Shown here: positions 1 through 7,418 of the stretch, piece by piece | Layout of the letters: every line of letters begins with the position of its first letter | How positions within the stretch are numbered: the stretch's first letter is position 1 | DNA from: Thermomonas flagellata | GTDB lineage: Bacteria > Pseudomonadota > Gammaproteobacteria > Xanthomonadales > Xanthomonadaceae | Assembly: GCF_022419185.1 (NCBI RefSeq) | Contig: NZ_JAJOZK010000013.1 | Location: 1 to 64,000, forward strand | Direction: 5' to 3' | Length of the DNA: 64,000 bases | Program-made: the position numbers and the translations under genes | The notes under the pieces: model-generated | What the model was told of the DNA's origin: nothing | Databases searched by the model: none | The model's input: only the letters and a program-made list of their open reading frames with translations

Positions 1-111
1 GACAGCACCGTCAGCCAGGAATCCGACCTCTCGCTTCTCAGCCTTGGGTGCGCTGGAACAGGCGGTGGCGAAGACCGTCAGAAATACGAAGAGCGCAAGA
101 GTTCTGACCAT
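1..111 (-). CDS. Predicted lipoprotein in second integron cassette (partial)
   Basis: An ATG at 109-111 opens 37 codons that run off the window edge. The N-terminus is a lipoprotein-type signal: MVRT, a hydrophobic stretch, then a possible lipobox ending in Cys18 followed by Ser-Ser. The start lies 9 nt beyond the G/TTAGCT crossover point of the attC of the preceding cassette, so this is the second cassette counted from the integrase and is read away from it, as cassette genes usually are. I do not recognise the family from the visible part. Its function, true length and own attC lie outside the window. Confidence 0.6.
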   Translation of the reverse strand, partial: MVRTLALFVFLTVFATACSSAPKAEKREVGFLADGAV

Positions 112-114
112 GAG

Positions 115-174
115 AGCTAACCCCTGAGTTAAGCCGCGCCGCGAAGCGGCGTCGGCTTGGACGAATTGTTAGGC
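115..174 (-). other. attC: attC recombination site (59-base element)
   Basis: Read on the minus strand the site begins with the core GCCTAAC (168-174) and ends with GTTAGCT (115-121). Between them lies an imperfect hairpin: AAGCCG pairs with CGGCTT, an unpaired A follows, and CGCCGC pairs with GCGGCG around a TTC loop. The 60-bp length, the two inverse core sites and the extrahelical base are the hallmarks of an integron attC folded from the bottom strand. The last core departs from GTTRRRY at its sixth base because the bases after the crossover belong to the next cassette. Confidence 0.88.
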
Positions 175-702
175 AACAGCTCGGTCCACTCCAAGGGCTC
201 AAGCTTTCGATTGCCAGCGTTCCACATTCTGCCGTGGCGCGGGTAGCGACCGCCCGACAGGGGGCCGACCCGATGCACTTGCCGCCCGGCCAGTAGCTCG
301 CGCAGCTCAGCAAGACGTTTGCGATACAGCTCATCTGGAACAGGCAGCGAGCCGCCCCAAGCCAAGACTAGCGTTGAGGTGCCAGAAGCGTGATGTGCGA
401 GAGTCTCATTGTTTCTCGGACCTACAAGCTCGGCATAGGAGAGATGGCTGATCTCATGGACCTGCGGGCTGCGGCGCGCAAACAAGTTGAGGAACGTAAC
501 CGAACTAAACCCATGCTCTTCAGCCCAATACGACACCTTTCCCACGGTTGGGTCTGAGCGGGTACCGGAAGCACGACTCGGATTGCATTGAATGACCGCG
601 AGCGACTTGTTTCCGGCCGCACTTGTTCTAGCAACAAGGGAGTAGCGGTAGTCGGGCTCTTCGAGGCAGCCGGTTAACGTGTAAGCCATGTCTGTTGCCT
701 AA
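121..702 (-). mobile_element. Integron gene cassette 1 (582 bp)
   Basis: The cassette is bounded by two G/TT crossover points, one at the attI junction (703/702) and one in the attC (121). It contains a single gene filling nearly all its length, read away from the integrase, plus the attC at its 3' end. Being first in the array it should be the most recently inserted and the best expressed. Its local GC content is visibly lower than the flanking core genome, as expected of a captured gene. Confidence 0.85.
129..689 (-). CDS. DUF1643 family protein carried by cassette 1
   Basis: This 186-residue protein resembles DUF1643, a family of unknown function common on mobile elements. Seen in it are an early CNPS motif (residues 35-38), a central stretch beginning FLNLFARRS, and a WGG segment near residue 110. 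The ATG lies 8 nt inside the attI junction, leaving no room for a Shine-Dalgarno of its own beyond the junction bases. The last dozen residues (ending KPTPLRGAA) are encoded by the attC hairpin, so the C-terminal tail is a by-product of the recombination site. Family call is from memory of motifs; no biochemical role can be stated. Confidence 0.75.
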   Translation of the reverse strand: MAYTLTGCLEEPDYRYSLVARTSAAGNKSLAVIQCNPSRASGTRSDPTVGKVSYWAEEHGFSSVTFLNLFARRSPQVHEISHLSYAELVGPRNNETLAHHASGTSTLVLAWGGSLPVPDELYRKRLAELRELLAGRQVHRVGPLSGGRYPRHGRMWNAGNRKLEPLEWTELLPNNSSKPTPLRGAA

Positions 703-703
703 C
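697..703 (-). other. attI: attI/cassette junction core site (GTTAGGC)
   Basis: On the minus strand the core GTTAGGC matches GTTRRRY exactly. The crossover lies between the G (703) and the first T (702). It sits between the integrase and the first cassette, which identifies it as the primary attI insertion point; the rest of attI should extend toward the integrase start at 860. Confidence 0.75.
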
Positions 704-725
704 ACCAAGTAGACCCCGAATCCGA

Positions 726-749
726 GGCGTAGCCGGATGGTGCTACGCC
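726..749. repeat. Inverted repeat in the attI/leader region
   Basis: GGCGTAGC (726-733) and GCTACGCC (742-749) form a perfect 8-bp stem around an 8-nt loop. It lies within the region expected to hold attI and overlaps the -10 of the candidate cassette promoter. It could be an integrase-binding arm, an operator, or chance in GC-rich DNA. Confidence 0.45.
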
Positions 750-765
750 CCGGGAACGCCGTCAA
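737..765 (-). promoter_or_regulatory. Candidate cassette promoter (Pc)
   Basis: Reading toward the cassettes, TTGACG (765-760) is followed after 17 bp by CACCAT (742-737). The -35 is good and the -10 poor (three matches). Position and direction fit a Pc promoter, which in integrons lies in the integrase gene or attI and drives the cassettes. No LexA-type box was recognised upstream of the integrase. Confidence 0.3.
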
Positions 766-859
766 GGCAAATTCCTACTGCAAATTCAATCGATTGCGCA
801 TGGCGCGCCAGCCTCGCTTGGCTGAACGTTCCCGCATGGAACCCAGAGGCGGGGGTGTA

Positions 860-1870
860 ATGGAACAGACGCTTGCAAAGCGGGGCGTAGCAAGGGCGGG
901 TGGTGGTGAGCACAAAGTGCGCCTGATGGACGAAGTTCGGGCCAGGATCCGTGCCCGGCATTACAGTTTGCGCACGGAGCAGGCGTATCTGGGGTGGATA
1001 CGGCAATTCATCGTGGCCAATGGCATGCGCCACCCGCGGACGCTGGGCGGGGCCGAGGTCGAGGCGTTCCTCACCCGGTTGGCGGTGGAGCGCCATGTGG
1101 CGGCCAGCACCCAGAATCAGGCGCTGTCGGCGCTGCTGTTCCTGTACCGGGAGGTCCTGGGCATCCAGTTGCCTTGGATGGAGTCTGTGGTGCGGGCGAA
1201 GCGGCCGCAGCGGTTGCCCTCGGTGCTGTCGGTGGACGAGGTGCGCCGGTTGTTGGCGATGCTGGAGGGTCGCGCCTGGCTGATGGCCAGCCTGCTCTAC
1301 GGGACGGGCATACGCCTGATGGAATGCCTGCGGCTGCGGGTAAAGGACGTGGACTTCGCGCGGGGCGAGATCTTGGTGCGCGATGGCAAGGGCGGCAAGG
1401 ACCGCCGCACGGTGCTGCCGCGCACGCTGGAGGAGCCGCTGCGACGGGAGATCGAACGCGCGCGGGTGCTGCATGCGCGGGATCTGGCCGAAGGGTTCGG
1501 TGCGACCGTGTTGCCGCACGCGCTGGCGCGCAAGTACCCGGGCGCACAGCGCGACTTCGGCTGGCAGTTCGTGTTTCCGGCGGAGCGCCGGTCGCAGGAT
1601 CCGCGCGGCGGCGGCGTGCATCGCCACCACGTGGACGATGCGGTGCTGGCGCGCGCGTTGAAGCGGGCGCGGGCACGGGCGGGGCTGCACAAGCCGTTGA
1701 GCGCCCACACCTTGCGCCATTCCTTCGCCACCCACTTGTTGGAGGCCGGCTACGACCTGCGCACAATCCAGGAACTGCTGGGCCACAAGGACGTGACCAC
1801 CACCCAGATCTACACCCACGTGCTCAACCGTGGCGGGCATGGGGTGCGCAGCCCGCTGGATGCGGCGTGA
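860..1870 (+). CDS. intI: Integron integrase (tyrosine recombinase)
   Basis: Catalyses attC x attI recombination, inserting and excising cassettes. From the ATG at 860 the protein has 336 residues, the usual IntI length; starts at 737 and 836 would add an unconserved tail, and 860 is preceded by a purine-rich GAGGCGGGGG. All catalytic residues are present: R152 (GTGIR), H283 and R286 (HTLRH), H309 (LLGH) and Y318 (IYTH). The segment [12 protein letters not shown] near residue 220 is the IntI-specific insertion that separates integron integrases from XerC/XerD. The frame is uninterrupted, so the enzyme is probably functional. It points away from the cassettes, the standard layout. Confidence 0.95.
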   Translation: MEQTLAKRGVARAGGGEHKVRLMDEVRARIRARHYSLRTEQAYLGWIRQFIVANGMRHPRTLGGAEVEAFLTRLAVERHVAASTQNQALSALLFLYREVLGIQLPWMESVVRAKRPQRLPSVLSVDEVRRLLAMLEGRAWLMASLLYGTGIRLMECLRLRVKDVDFARGEILVRDGKGGKDRRTVLPRTLEEPLRREIERARVLHARDLAEGFGATVLPHALARKYPGAQRDFGWQFVFPAERRSQDPRGGGVHRHHVDDAVLARALKRARARAGLHKPLSAHTLRHSFATHLLEAGYDLRTIQELLGHKDVTTTQIYTHVLNRGGHGVRSPLDAA

Positions 1871-1875
1871 TTGCC

Positions 1876-2346
1876 TCAGCCGCCGGCCGGGGCGATATGC
1901 AGGGTCGCTTTGGGGGCATCGCCGCGCGCGAGATCCTCCAGGCGCACCTGCCATGGGCCGAAGGTGGTCGCGGTCGCGCGGCCCTGCAACGGGCTGGTGT
2001 GCAGGCTGGCCTCCTGCGCAGGGCCGCGCGCCGGCTGCCAGCGCAGCGCGATCTCGGCATCGCCGGCCCAGATGCACTGTACGCCGGGCGGGCAGCGCGA
2101 GTCGTTGACCAGGCGCAGGTAGGTCAGGCGGCTGCCGTCGTCCAGGGTGGCGGTTTCGCCGACGTCGAGGACGAGGGTGCGCGCGGCCGCGGCCGGCGGC
2201 GGAGTCGGTGGAGTCGACGGGGACATGGGCGCCTCGGGCGGGGAGGATGCGGGCGGCGCGGCGGCGCAGCCGCCGAGCAGGGCCGGTGCGAGCGCGGCGG
2301 CAAGCACGGCAGCGGCGACCGGGGGGATGCGGCGGGACGGGGGCAT
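1876..2346 (-). CDS. Conserved hypothetical lipoprotein
   Basis: A 156-residue protein with a Sec signal and lipobox LGGC, putting the lipidated cysteine at residue 27. A Pro/Ala/Ser-rich linker (residues 28-55) leads to a compact domain of about 100 residues holding the cysteine pair C85 and C91 in a RCPPGVQCIWAGDA motif, probably a disulfide. I know this motif from uncharacterised periplasmic lipoproteins; the function is unknown. The ATG at 2346 is chosen because it starts the signal peptide and has GTGGAG upstream; the longer open frame overlaps endonuclease V and is rejected. A TATACC hexamer near 2380 could be its -10. Confidence 0.75.
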   Translation of the reverse strand: MPPSRRIPPVAAAVLAAALAPALLGGCAAAPPASSPPEAPMSPSTPPTPPPAAAARTLVLDVGETATLDDGSRLTYLRLVNDSRCPPGVQCIWAGDAEIALRWQPARGPAQEASLHTSPLQGRATATTFGPWQVRLEDLARGDAPKATLHIAPAGG

Positions 2347-2405
2347 GCGGGGGCTCCACGCGGTTGCCACCGGTATAGCACGCGCCGCGGCGGGCGCGCA
2401 GCGGT

Positions 2406-3095
2406 TCAGGCGTCGGCGTCGCGGCGCGAGGCCAGGCGGTCGGCCAGCCGGGTCGGTTCGGGCAGGCGGTAGCCGGCGGTGAAGCGCATCACCAGCTCCG
2501 GGGCCGAGGGCATGGCCACCCGGTGCCCCGGCGAGACCACCAGCGGCAGGCAGCCGGGCTTGCTGCGCAGCAGCCAGCCGATCTGTTCGCGGCCGTCGCG
2601 CAGCGGGGTGAATGCGCCGCGCATGTCGTGCAGGGCCAGGCGCGCCTCGCCCACCAGCACCGACTTGGCCACGCCGATGCTGGGCAGGCCGCTGAGGACG
2701 CCGAAATGCGCGGCCACGCCCAGCCGGCGCGGATGGGCGATGCCCTGGCCGTCGATCAGGGCCAGGTCCGGCGCGGTCGGCAGCAGGGCGAGCGCGGCCA
2801 GCAGCGCCGGCAACTCGCGGAAGCTCAGCAGGCCCGGCACGTAGGGCATGCGGGTGGGCAGGCGCGCCACCTGCGCATCGAGCACGTCCAGGGTGTCGGC
2901 ATCCAGCAGCACCGCGGCAGCGCGGGTGGTGGCGCCGTCGTCCTCGAAGCCGACGTCGAACCCGGCCACGGTGCGCAGCGGTTTGCGGAAGTCGTCGCGC
3001 AGCACCACCCGGCGCGCCAGTGCCTCCTGCTCCGCGCGCAGCGCGGCGGTGTCGCCGGTCCAGTCGGGGATGCAAGCAGGCGCAGGAGCGTTCAT
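2406..3095 (-). CDS. nfi: Endonuclease V (deoxyinosine 3' endonuclease)
   Basis: Cuts DNA at the second phosphodiester bond 3' of deoxyinosine, starting repair of deaminated adenine. The 229-residue protein has the family signatures in order: AGFDVGF with the catalytic D47, [10 protein letters not shown] with E94, and [12 protein letters not shown] with D115; GVAKS follows near residue 143. Length and spacing fit the family (E. coli 223 residues). The ATG is preceded by TACAAT six bases upstream and no Shine-Dalgarno, predicting a leaderless mRNA. It shares its strand with mfd upstream, but an 88-bp gap with a repeat separates them. Confidence 0.93.
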   Translation of the reverse strand: MNAPAPACIPDWTGDTAALRAEQEALARRVVLRDDFRKPLRTVAGFDVGFEDDGATTRAAAVLLDADTLDVLDAQVARLPTRMPYVPGLLSFRELPALLAALALLPTAPDLALIDGQGIAHPRRLGVAAHFGVLSGLPSIGVAKSVLVGEARLALHDMRGAFTPLRDGREQIGWLLRSKPGCLPLVVSPGHRVAMPSAPELVMRFTAGYRLPEPTRLADRLASRRDADA

Positions 3096-3101
3096 GCGGG
3101 G

Positions 3102-3107
3102 ATTGTA
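3102..3107 (-). promoter_or_regulatory. Candidate -10 for leaderless nfi mRNA
   Basis: TACAAT lies exactly 6 nt before the nfi ATG, placing the expected +1 at the A of the start codon. No purine-rich ribosome-binding site is present between them. Confidence 0.6.
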
Positions 3108-3130
3108 AGGACGGGGCGCGGGCCTTGCCC

Positions 3131-3182
3131 CCGTCCGTGGTTGGACAGGCTCACCACGAACGGGAGGGGCTCACCACCAACG
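3131..3182. repeat. REP-like dispersed repeat unit
   Basis: CCGTCCGTGGT (3131-3141) and ACCACGAACGG (3153-3163) form an 11-bp stem with one mismatch around TGGACAGGCTC. A second degenerate copy, GCTCACCACCAACGG, follows directly. The core GACAGGCTCACCACGAACGG resembles intergenic repeats known to me from Xanthomonas and other high-GC proteobacteria. It fills the gap between mfd and nfi. Confidence 0.6.
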
Positions 3183-3183
3183 G

Positions 3184-6100
3184 CTACGGGCCCGGATGCA
3201 ATGCGGTCAGCAGGCCGCGTGCGGCCTGCAGGCGGGCCGCCGGCTCCGGCAGGTCGAGGCTGATGCGCAGCTTGTCCGGGCCGTCCATGCGGTAGTGCTT
3301 GGGCTGGCCCTGGATCAGGCGGATCACCGCCATCGGATCGACGTTGGGTTTCTCGACGAACTGCAGGCGGCCGCCGCCGGCGCCGAGGTCGAGCTTGCGG
3401 ATGCCCAGCCGGGTCGCCGCCAGCTTCAGCTCGGCCACCGCGAACAGGTGCTTGGCGGGGTCGGGCAGCAGGCCGAAGCGGTCGATCATCTCCACCTGCA
3501 GCTCGCGCAGGGCGGCCTCGTCGCGCGCGGCGCTGATGCGCTTGTACAGGGTCAGGCGGGTGTGCGGGTCGGGCAGGTAGTCGTCCGGGATCAGCGCGGG
3601 CAGGTGCAGGTCCACGTCGGCGCCGTGGTGCTCGGGCGCGTCCACGTCCGGCAGCTTGCCCTGCTTGATGCTGCGCACCGCGCGCTCCAGCAGCTCGGTG
3701 TACAGGCTGAAGCCGACCTCGGCCATCTGCCCGCTCTGGTCCTCGCCCAGCAGCTCGCCGGCGCCGCGGATCTCCAGGTCATGGGTGGCCAGGGTGAAGC
3801 CGGCGCCGAGCTCGTCCATCGCGCTGATCGCGTCCAGCCGCTTGCGGGCGTCCTCGGTGATGCTGCGGCGGTCGGGGATCAGCAGGTAGGCGTAGGCGCG
3901 GTGGTGGCTGCGGCCGACGCGCCCGCGCAGCTGGTGCAGCTGGGCCAGGCCGAACTTGTCGGCGCGGTGGATGATGATGGTGTTGGCGTTGGGGATGTCG
4001 ATGCCGGATTCGATGATGGTGGTGCACAGCAGCACGTTGAAGCGCTGCTTGTGGAAATCCAGCATCACCCGTTCCAGCTCGCGCTCCGGCATCTGGCCGT
4101 GGGCGATGCCGATGCGCGCCTCCGGCACCAGCGCCTGCAGCGTCTCGTGCATGCGCCCGATGCTCTCCACGTCGTTGTGCAGGAAGTACACCTGGCCGCC
4201 GCGCGAGAGCTCGCGCGCGAACGCCTCGCGCAGCAGCGCCTCGTCCCAGGCGTGCACGAAGGTCTGCACCGCCAGCCGGTTGGCCGGCGGGGTGGCGATG
4301 ATGGAGAGGTCGCGCAGCCCGCTCATCGCCATGTTCAGCGTGCGCGGGATCGGCGTGGCGGTCAGGGTGAGCAGGTGCACGTTCGCGCGCAGCTTCTTCA
4401 GCGCCTCCTTCTGGCGCACGCCGAAGCGCTGCTCCTCGTCCACGATCACCAGGCCCAGGTCCGCGAACTTCACGTCCGGCTGCAGCAGGCGGTGGGTGCC
4501 CACGATCACGTCGAGCTTGCCCTCGGCCAGCTTGTGCAGCTCCGCCTCGATCTCTTTCTTGCTCTTGAAGCGCGACAGCACCTCCACCCGCAGCGGCCAG
4601 TCGGCGAAGCGGTCGCGGAAGTTGCGGTAGTGCTGCTCGGCCAGCAGCGTGGTCGGCACCAGCACCGCCACCTGCTTGCCGCTGCTGGCGGCGGCGAACG
4701 CGGCGCGCACCGCCACTTCGGTCTTGCCGAAGCCGACGTCGCCGCAGACCACGCGGTCCATCGGCAGGCTGGATTGCAGGTCGCGCAGCACCGCCTCGAT
4801 CGCGGCGTGCTGGTCGGGGGTCTCCTCGAACGGGAAACTGGCCGCGAACGGTTCGTACAGCGCGCGGTCCAGCGCGATCGCCAGGCCCTGGCGCGCGTGC
4901 CGCTTGGCCTGGATCTCCAGCAATTCGGCGGCCACGTCGCGGACCTTCTCGGCCGCCTTCTTCTTCGCCTTGGCCCACTGTTCGCCGCCGAGGTTGTGCA
5001 GCGGCGCGGTGTCCGGGTTGGCGCCGGAATAGCGGCTGATGCGGTCCAGCTGCGCCACCGGCACGTACAGGCGGTCGCCCTTGGCGTATTCGATCTCGAG
5101 GAACTCGCCGGGTAGGCCGCCCACGTCCATCGCCACCAGCCCGCGGTAGCGGCCGACGCCGTGGTCCTCGTGCACGATCGGCGCGCCCTCGCTCAGCTCG
5201 CCGAGGTCGCGGATCACCGCCTCCGGCTCGCGCCCGGCGCGCTTGCGCCGGCGCGGCTGGCTGGCGCGTTCGGGGAACAGCTGGCGCTCGGTGAGCACGC
5301 ACAGCGCCGGGGCGTCCAGCGCGAAGCCGTCGTCCAGCGCGGCCACCGCGATCGCGAAGCGGGCGCCGCCGGCGACGAACGCCGGCCAGCCTTCGACCAC
5401 CTCCGGCGCCAGGTCCGCCGCCTGCAACAGCTCCAGCAGCGCCTCGCGGCGGCCGGGCGAATCCGCCGCGACCAGCACGCGCCCCGGATACTGCGCCAGG
5501 AAGCCGCGCAGTGCCTCGCCGGGGGCGTGGTCGCGCGCGGCCAAGGGCAGGCTCGGTGCGGGCTGTAGCGGCAGCGCGTGGGCCTCGCCATGGCGCGGAT
5601 GCGCGCTGGCGCAGACCTCGATCCGGCTGCCCTGGTTCAGGCGCTCGCGCAGCGCCTCCGGCGGCAGCCACAGCTCGGCCGGCGGCAACAGCGGGCGTTC
5701 CAGGTCGTGGCGCAGCAGCTCGTGGCGCTCGCCGATCCGCGCCCATGCCTGCTCGGCCGCCTCCAGCGCGCCGTCCTCCAGCAGCGGCAGGTGGCCTGCG
5801 GGCAGGTAGTCGAACAGGGTCGCGGTGCGCGGATGGAACAGCGGCAGGTAGTACTCGATCCCGGCCGGGGCCAGCCCGGCCTTCAGGTCCTGCACCAGCC
5901 CGCTGCGCCGGGTGTCCACGTCGAAGCGCTCGCGCAGCGCCTGCAGCGCGGCCTGCACCCGCTCCGGCTCGAGCGGCACCTCGCGCCCGGGCAGCAGGTC
6001 GATCGCATCGCAGCGGTCGAGCGAGCGCTGGGTCTCCGGGTCGAACAGGCGGATGCTGTCGATCTCGTCATCCAGCAACTCCACCCGGAACGGCGCCTCG

Positions 6101-6657
6101 GCACCCATCGGGTACACGTCGAGCAGCCCGCCGCGCACGGCGAAGTCGCCGGGGTCGTACACCTGCGGCACGTGGCGGTAGCCGGCGGCCTCCAGCCGGC
6201 GCAGCTCGGCGCCGAGGTCGAGGCGCTGGCCGAGGCGCAAGTCGAAGCGCTGCCCGAGCACGTGTTCCGGCGGTGCCAGCCGCTGCAGCAGGGTGGCCGC
6301 CGGCACCACCACGATGCCGCGCGCCAGCGCCGGCAGCCGCGCCAGCGTCGCCAGGCGCTGGCTGGTGATGTCCGGATGCGGGCTGAAGCGGTCGTAGGGC
6401 AGGGTCTCCCAGTCCGGGAAGCCCAGCACCGGCAGCGCCGGGTCGCCGCCGGCGAGGGTGCGCAGGTCGGCCTCCAGCTGGTGCGCGGCGTGGTTGTCGC
6501 GCGCCACCAGCAGCAGCGGGCCGGGGTGCTGGCGCGCCGCGGCGAGCGCGGCGAATGCCAGCGCGGTGCCGTTGGCCGGCGCGCGCCACCAGGCGCGGGC
6601 TTGGCCGGTGCGGGGCAGTGGGACGCGGAAATCGGGCAGAACGGCGGACGGCGGCAT
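3184..6657 (-). CDS. mfd: Transcription-repair coupling factor Mfd
   Basis: A DNA translocase that dislodges RNA polymerase stalled at lesions and recruits UvrA. The 1157-residue length is normal (E. coli 1148). Seen in order: an N-terminal UvrB-like UvrA-binding module, an RNA-polymerase-interaction domain (EGAPIVHEDHGVGRYRG around residue 500), RecG-like helicase domains with Walker A GDVGFGKTEV near residue 638 and the DEEQ box VDEEQRFG, the translocation motif with HQLRGRVGRS, and the C-terminal TRCF domain. Start at the first ATG. A TACAAT hexamer at 6748-6753 (minus strand), about 90 nt upstream, is the likely -10. Confidence 0.97.
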   Translation of the reverse strand: MPPSAVLPDFRVPLPRTGQARAWWRAPANGTALAFAALAAARQHPGPLLLVARDNHAAHQLEADLRTLAGGDPALPVLGFPDWETLPYDRFSPHPDITSQRLATLARLPALARGIVVVPAATLLQRLAPPEHVLGQRFDLRLGQRLDLGAELRRLEAAGYRHVPQVYDPGDFAVRGGLLDVYPMGAEAPFRVELLDDEIDSIRLFDPETQRSLDRCDAIDLLPGREVPLEPERVQAALQALRERFDVDTRRSGLVQDLKAGLAPAGIEYYLPLFHPRTATLFDYLPAGHLPLLEDGALEAAEQAWARIGERHELLRHDLERPLLPPAELWLPPEALRERLNQGSRIEVCASAHPRHGEAHALPLQPAPSLPLAARDHAPGEALRGFLAQYPGRVLVAADSPGRREALLELLQAADLAPEVVEGWPAFVAGGARFAIAVAALDDGFALDAPALCVLTERQLFPERASQPRRRKRAGREPEAVIRDLGELSEGAPIVHEDHGVGRYRGLVAMDVGGLPGEFLEIEYAKGDRLYVPVAQLDRISRYSGANPDTAPLHNLGGEQWAKAKKKAAEKVRDVAAELLEIQAKRHARQGLAIALDRALYEPFAASFPFEETPDQHAAIEAVLRDLQSSLPMDRVVCGDVGFGKTEVAVRAAFAAASSGKQVAVLVPTTLLAEQHYRNFRDRFADWPLRVEVLSRFKSKKEIEAELHKLAEGKLDVIVGTHRLLQPDVKFADLGLVIVDEEQRFGVRQKEALKKLRANVHLLTLTATPIPRTLNMAMSGLRDLSIIATPPANRLAVQTFVHAWDEALLREAFARELSRGGQVYFLHNDVESIGRMHETLQALVPEARIGIAHGQMPERELERVMLDFHKQRFNVLLCTTIIESGIDIPNANTIIIHRADKFGLAQLHQLRGRVGRSHHRAYAYLLIPDRRSITEDARKRLDAISAMDELGAGFTLATHDLEIRGAGELLGEDQSGQMAEVGFSLYTELLERAVRSIKQGKLPDVDAPEHHGADVDLHLPALIPDDYLPDPHTRLTLYKRISAARDEAALRELQVEMIDRFGLLPDPAKHLFAVAELKLAATRLGIRKLDLGAGGGRLQFVEKPNVDPMAVIRLIQGQPKHYRMDGPDKLRISLDLPEPAARLQAARGLLTALHPGP

Positions 6658-6788
6658 CGACGGCAGGGGCGCCGGGCGCGGGTCACGGCCGGCGCAGAGG
6701 AAGGCAGGGGAGGCGCAGGGCGCCGGAACGGGAAAACCGGGCGGGGGATTGTAGCGGCTGGCGTGCGCCGTCCCGCGCCGCGCCGCGC

Positions 6789-7361
6789 TCAGACCGTCGC
6801 GACCAGCGGCGCACGCGGCTTCGGTGGCGGCAGCTCCAGCACCATCCGCACCAGCCCCGGGGTCGGCGCGGATTCGCGGCGGAACGCCAGCGAGGCCGCC
6901 AGCCCCAGCATCGGCTGGTTGCTCTCCAGCACGTCGCCGTACAGCCGGCGCAGGCGGCGGCCGCGCGCCCAGCGCACCAGCCGGCGCATCAGGTGGCGGC
7001 CCAGGCCCATGCCCGCCACGTAGTGGCTGACCAGGATCGCGAATTCGGCGTCGGTGTCGCTGGCATCCACCGCCAGCCGCGCGACCGCGCCGACCAGCGC
7101 CTCGCCCGGGGGCAGCGGTTCGGCCGCGACCAGCGCGAACTCGCGGCGCGGGTCCGGGCGGGTCAGGCGCTCGGCCATCTCCACCGACAGTTCCTTGACC
7201 GGGTGCAGGAAGCGCTGGCGCACCTCCTCCGGCTGCAGCAGGGCAAAGCCCGCGCGCAGCGGCACCGCGTCCTCGGGCCGGATCGGGCGGATCAACACCT
7301 CGCGTCCGTTGCGCAGGCGCATGTGCTCGTGCCAGGGCGGCAAGCGGTTGCGGGCAGCCAT
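6789..7361 (-). CDS. GNAT family N-acetyltransferase
   Basis: A 190-residue single-domain acetyltransferase. The N-terminus RLRNGREVLIRPIRPED resembles the GNAT module found at the end of protein lysine acetyltransferases (Pat/YfiQ type), and VAGMGLGRHLMRRL near residue 115 is the acetyl-CoA pyrophosphate loop. The later ESNQPMLGLAASLAF segment is also typical. Substrate cannot be inferred; a protein substrate is a guess from the resemblance. It lies upstream of mfd on the same strand but a 131-bp gap containing an mfd -10 makes an operon unlikely. Confidence 0.82.
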   Translation of the reverse strand: MAARNRLPPWHEHMRLRNGREVLIRPIRPEDAVPLRAGFALLQPEEVRQRFLHPVKELSVEMAERLTRPDPRREFALVAAEPLPPGEALVGAVARLAVDASDTDAEFAILVSHYVAGMGLGRHLMRRLVRWARGRRLRRLYGDVLESNQPMLGLAASLAFRRESAPTPGLVRMVLELPPPKPRAPLVATV

Positions 7362-7418
7362 GGCCGCGATGATGGCCGCCGCGGTGTTAAAAAAATGAAC
7401 GCCGGGTGGCTGGCCGGT

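Noticed and set aside
737-859. Upstream ATG starts of the integrase (377-residue version)
   Set aside because: The additional 41 residues are not integrase-like and would run through the attI/promoter region; the 336-residue form fits family length.
690-859. LexA/SOS box before the integrase
   Set aside because: Neither a CTGT-N8-ACAG box nor the Xanthomonas-type TTAGTA palindrome is present; CAATCGATTG (787-796) is a palindrome but not a known LexA site.
1876-3075. A 399-codon open frame covering the lipoprotein and endonuclease V region
   Set aside because: Its N-terminal two thirds are out of frame with endonuclease V and low in complexity; only the final 156 codons form a credible lipoprotein.
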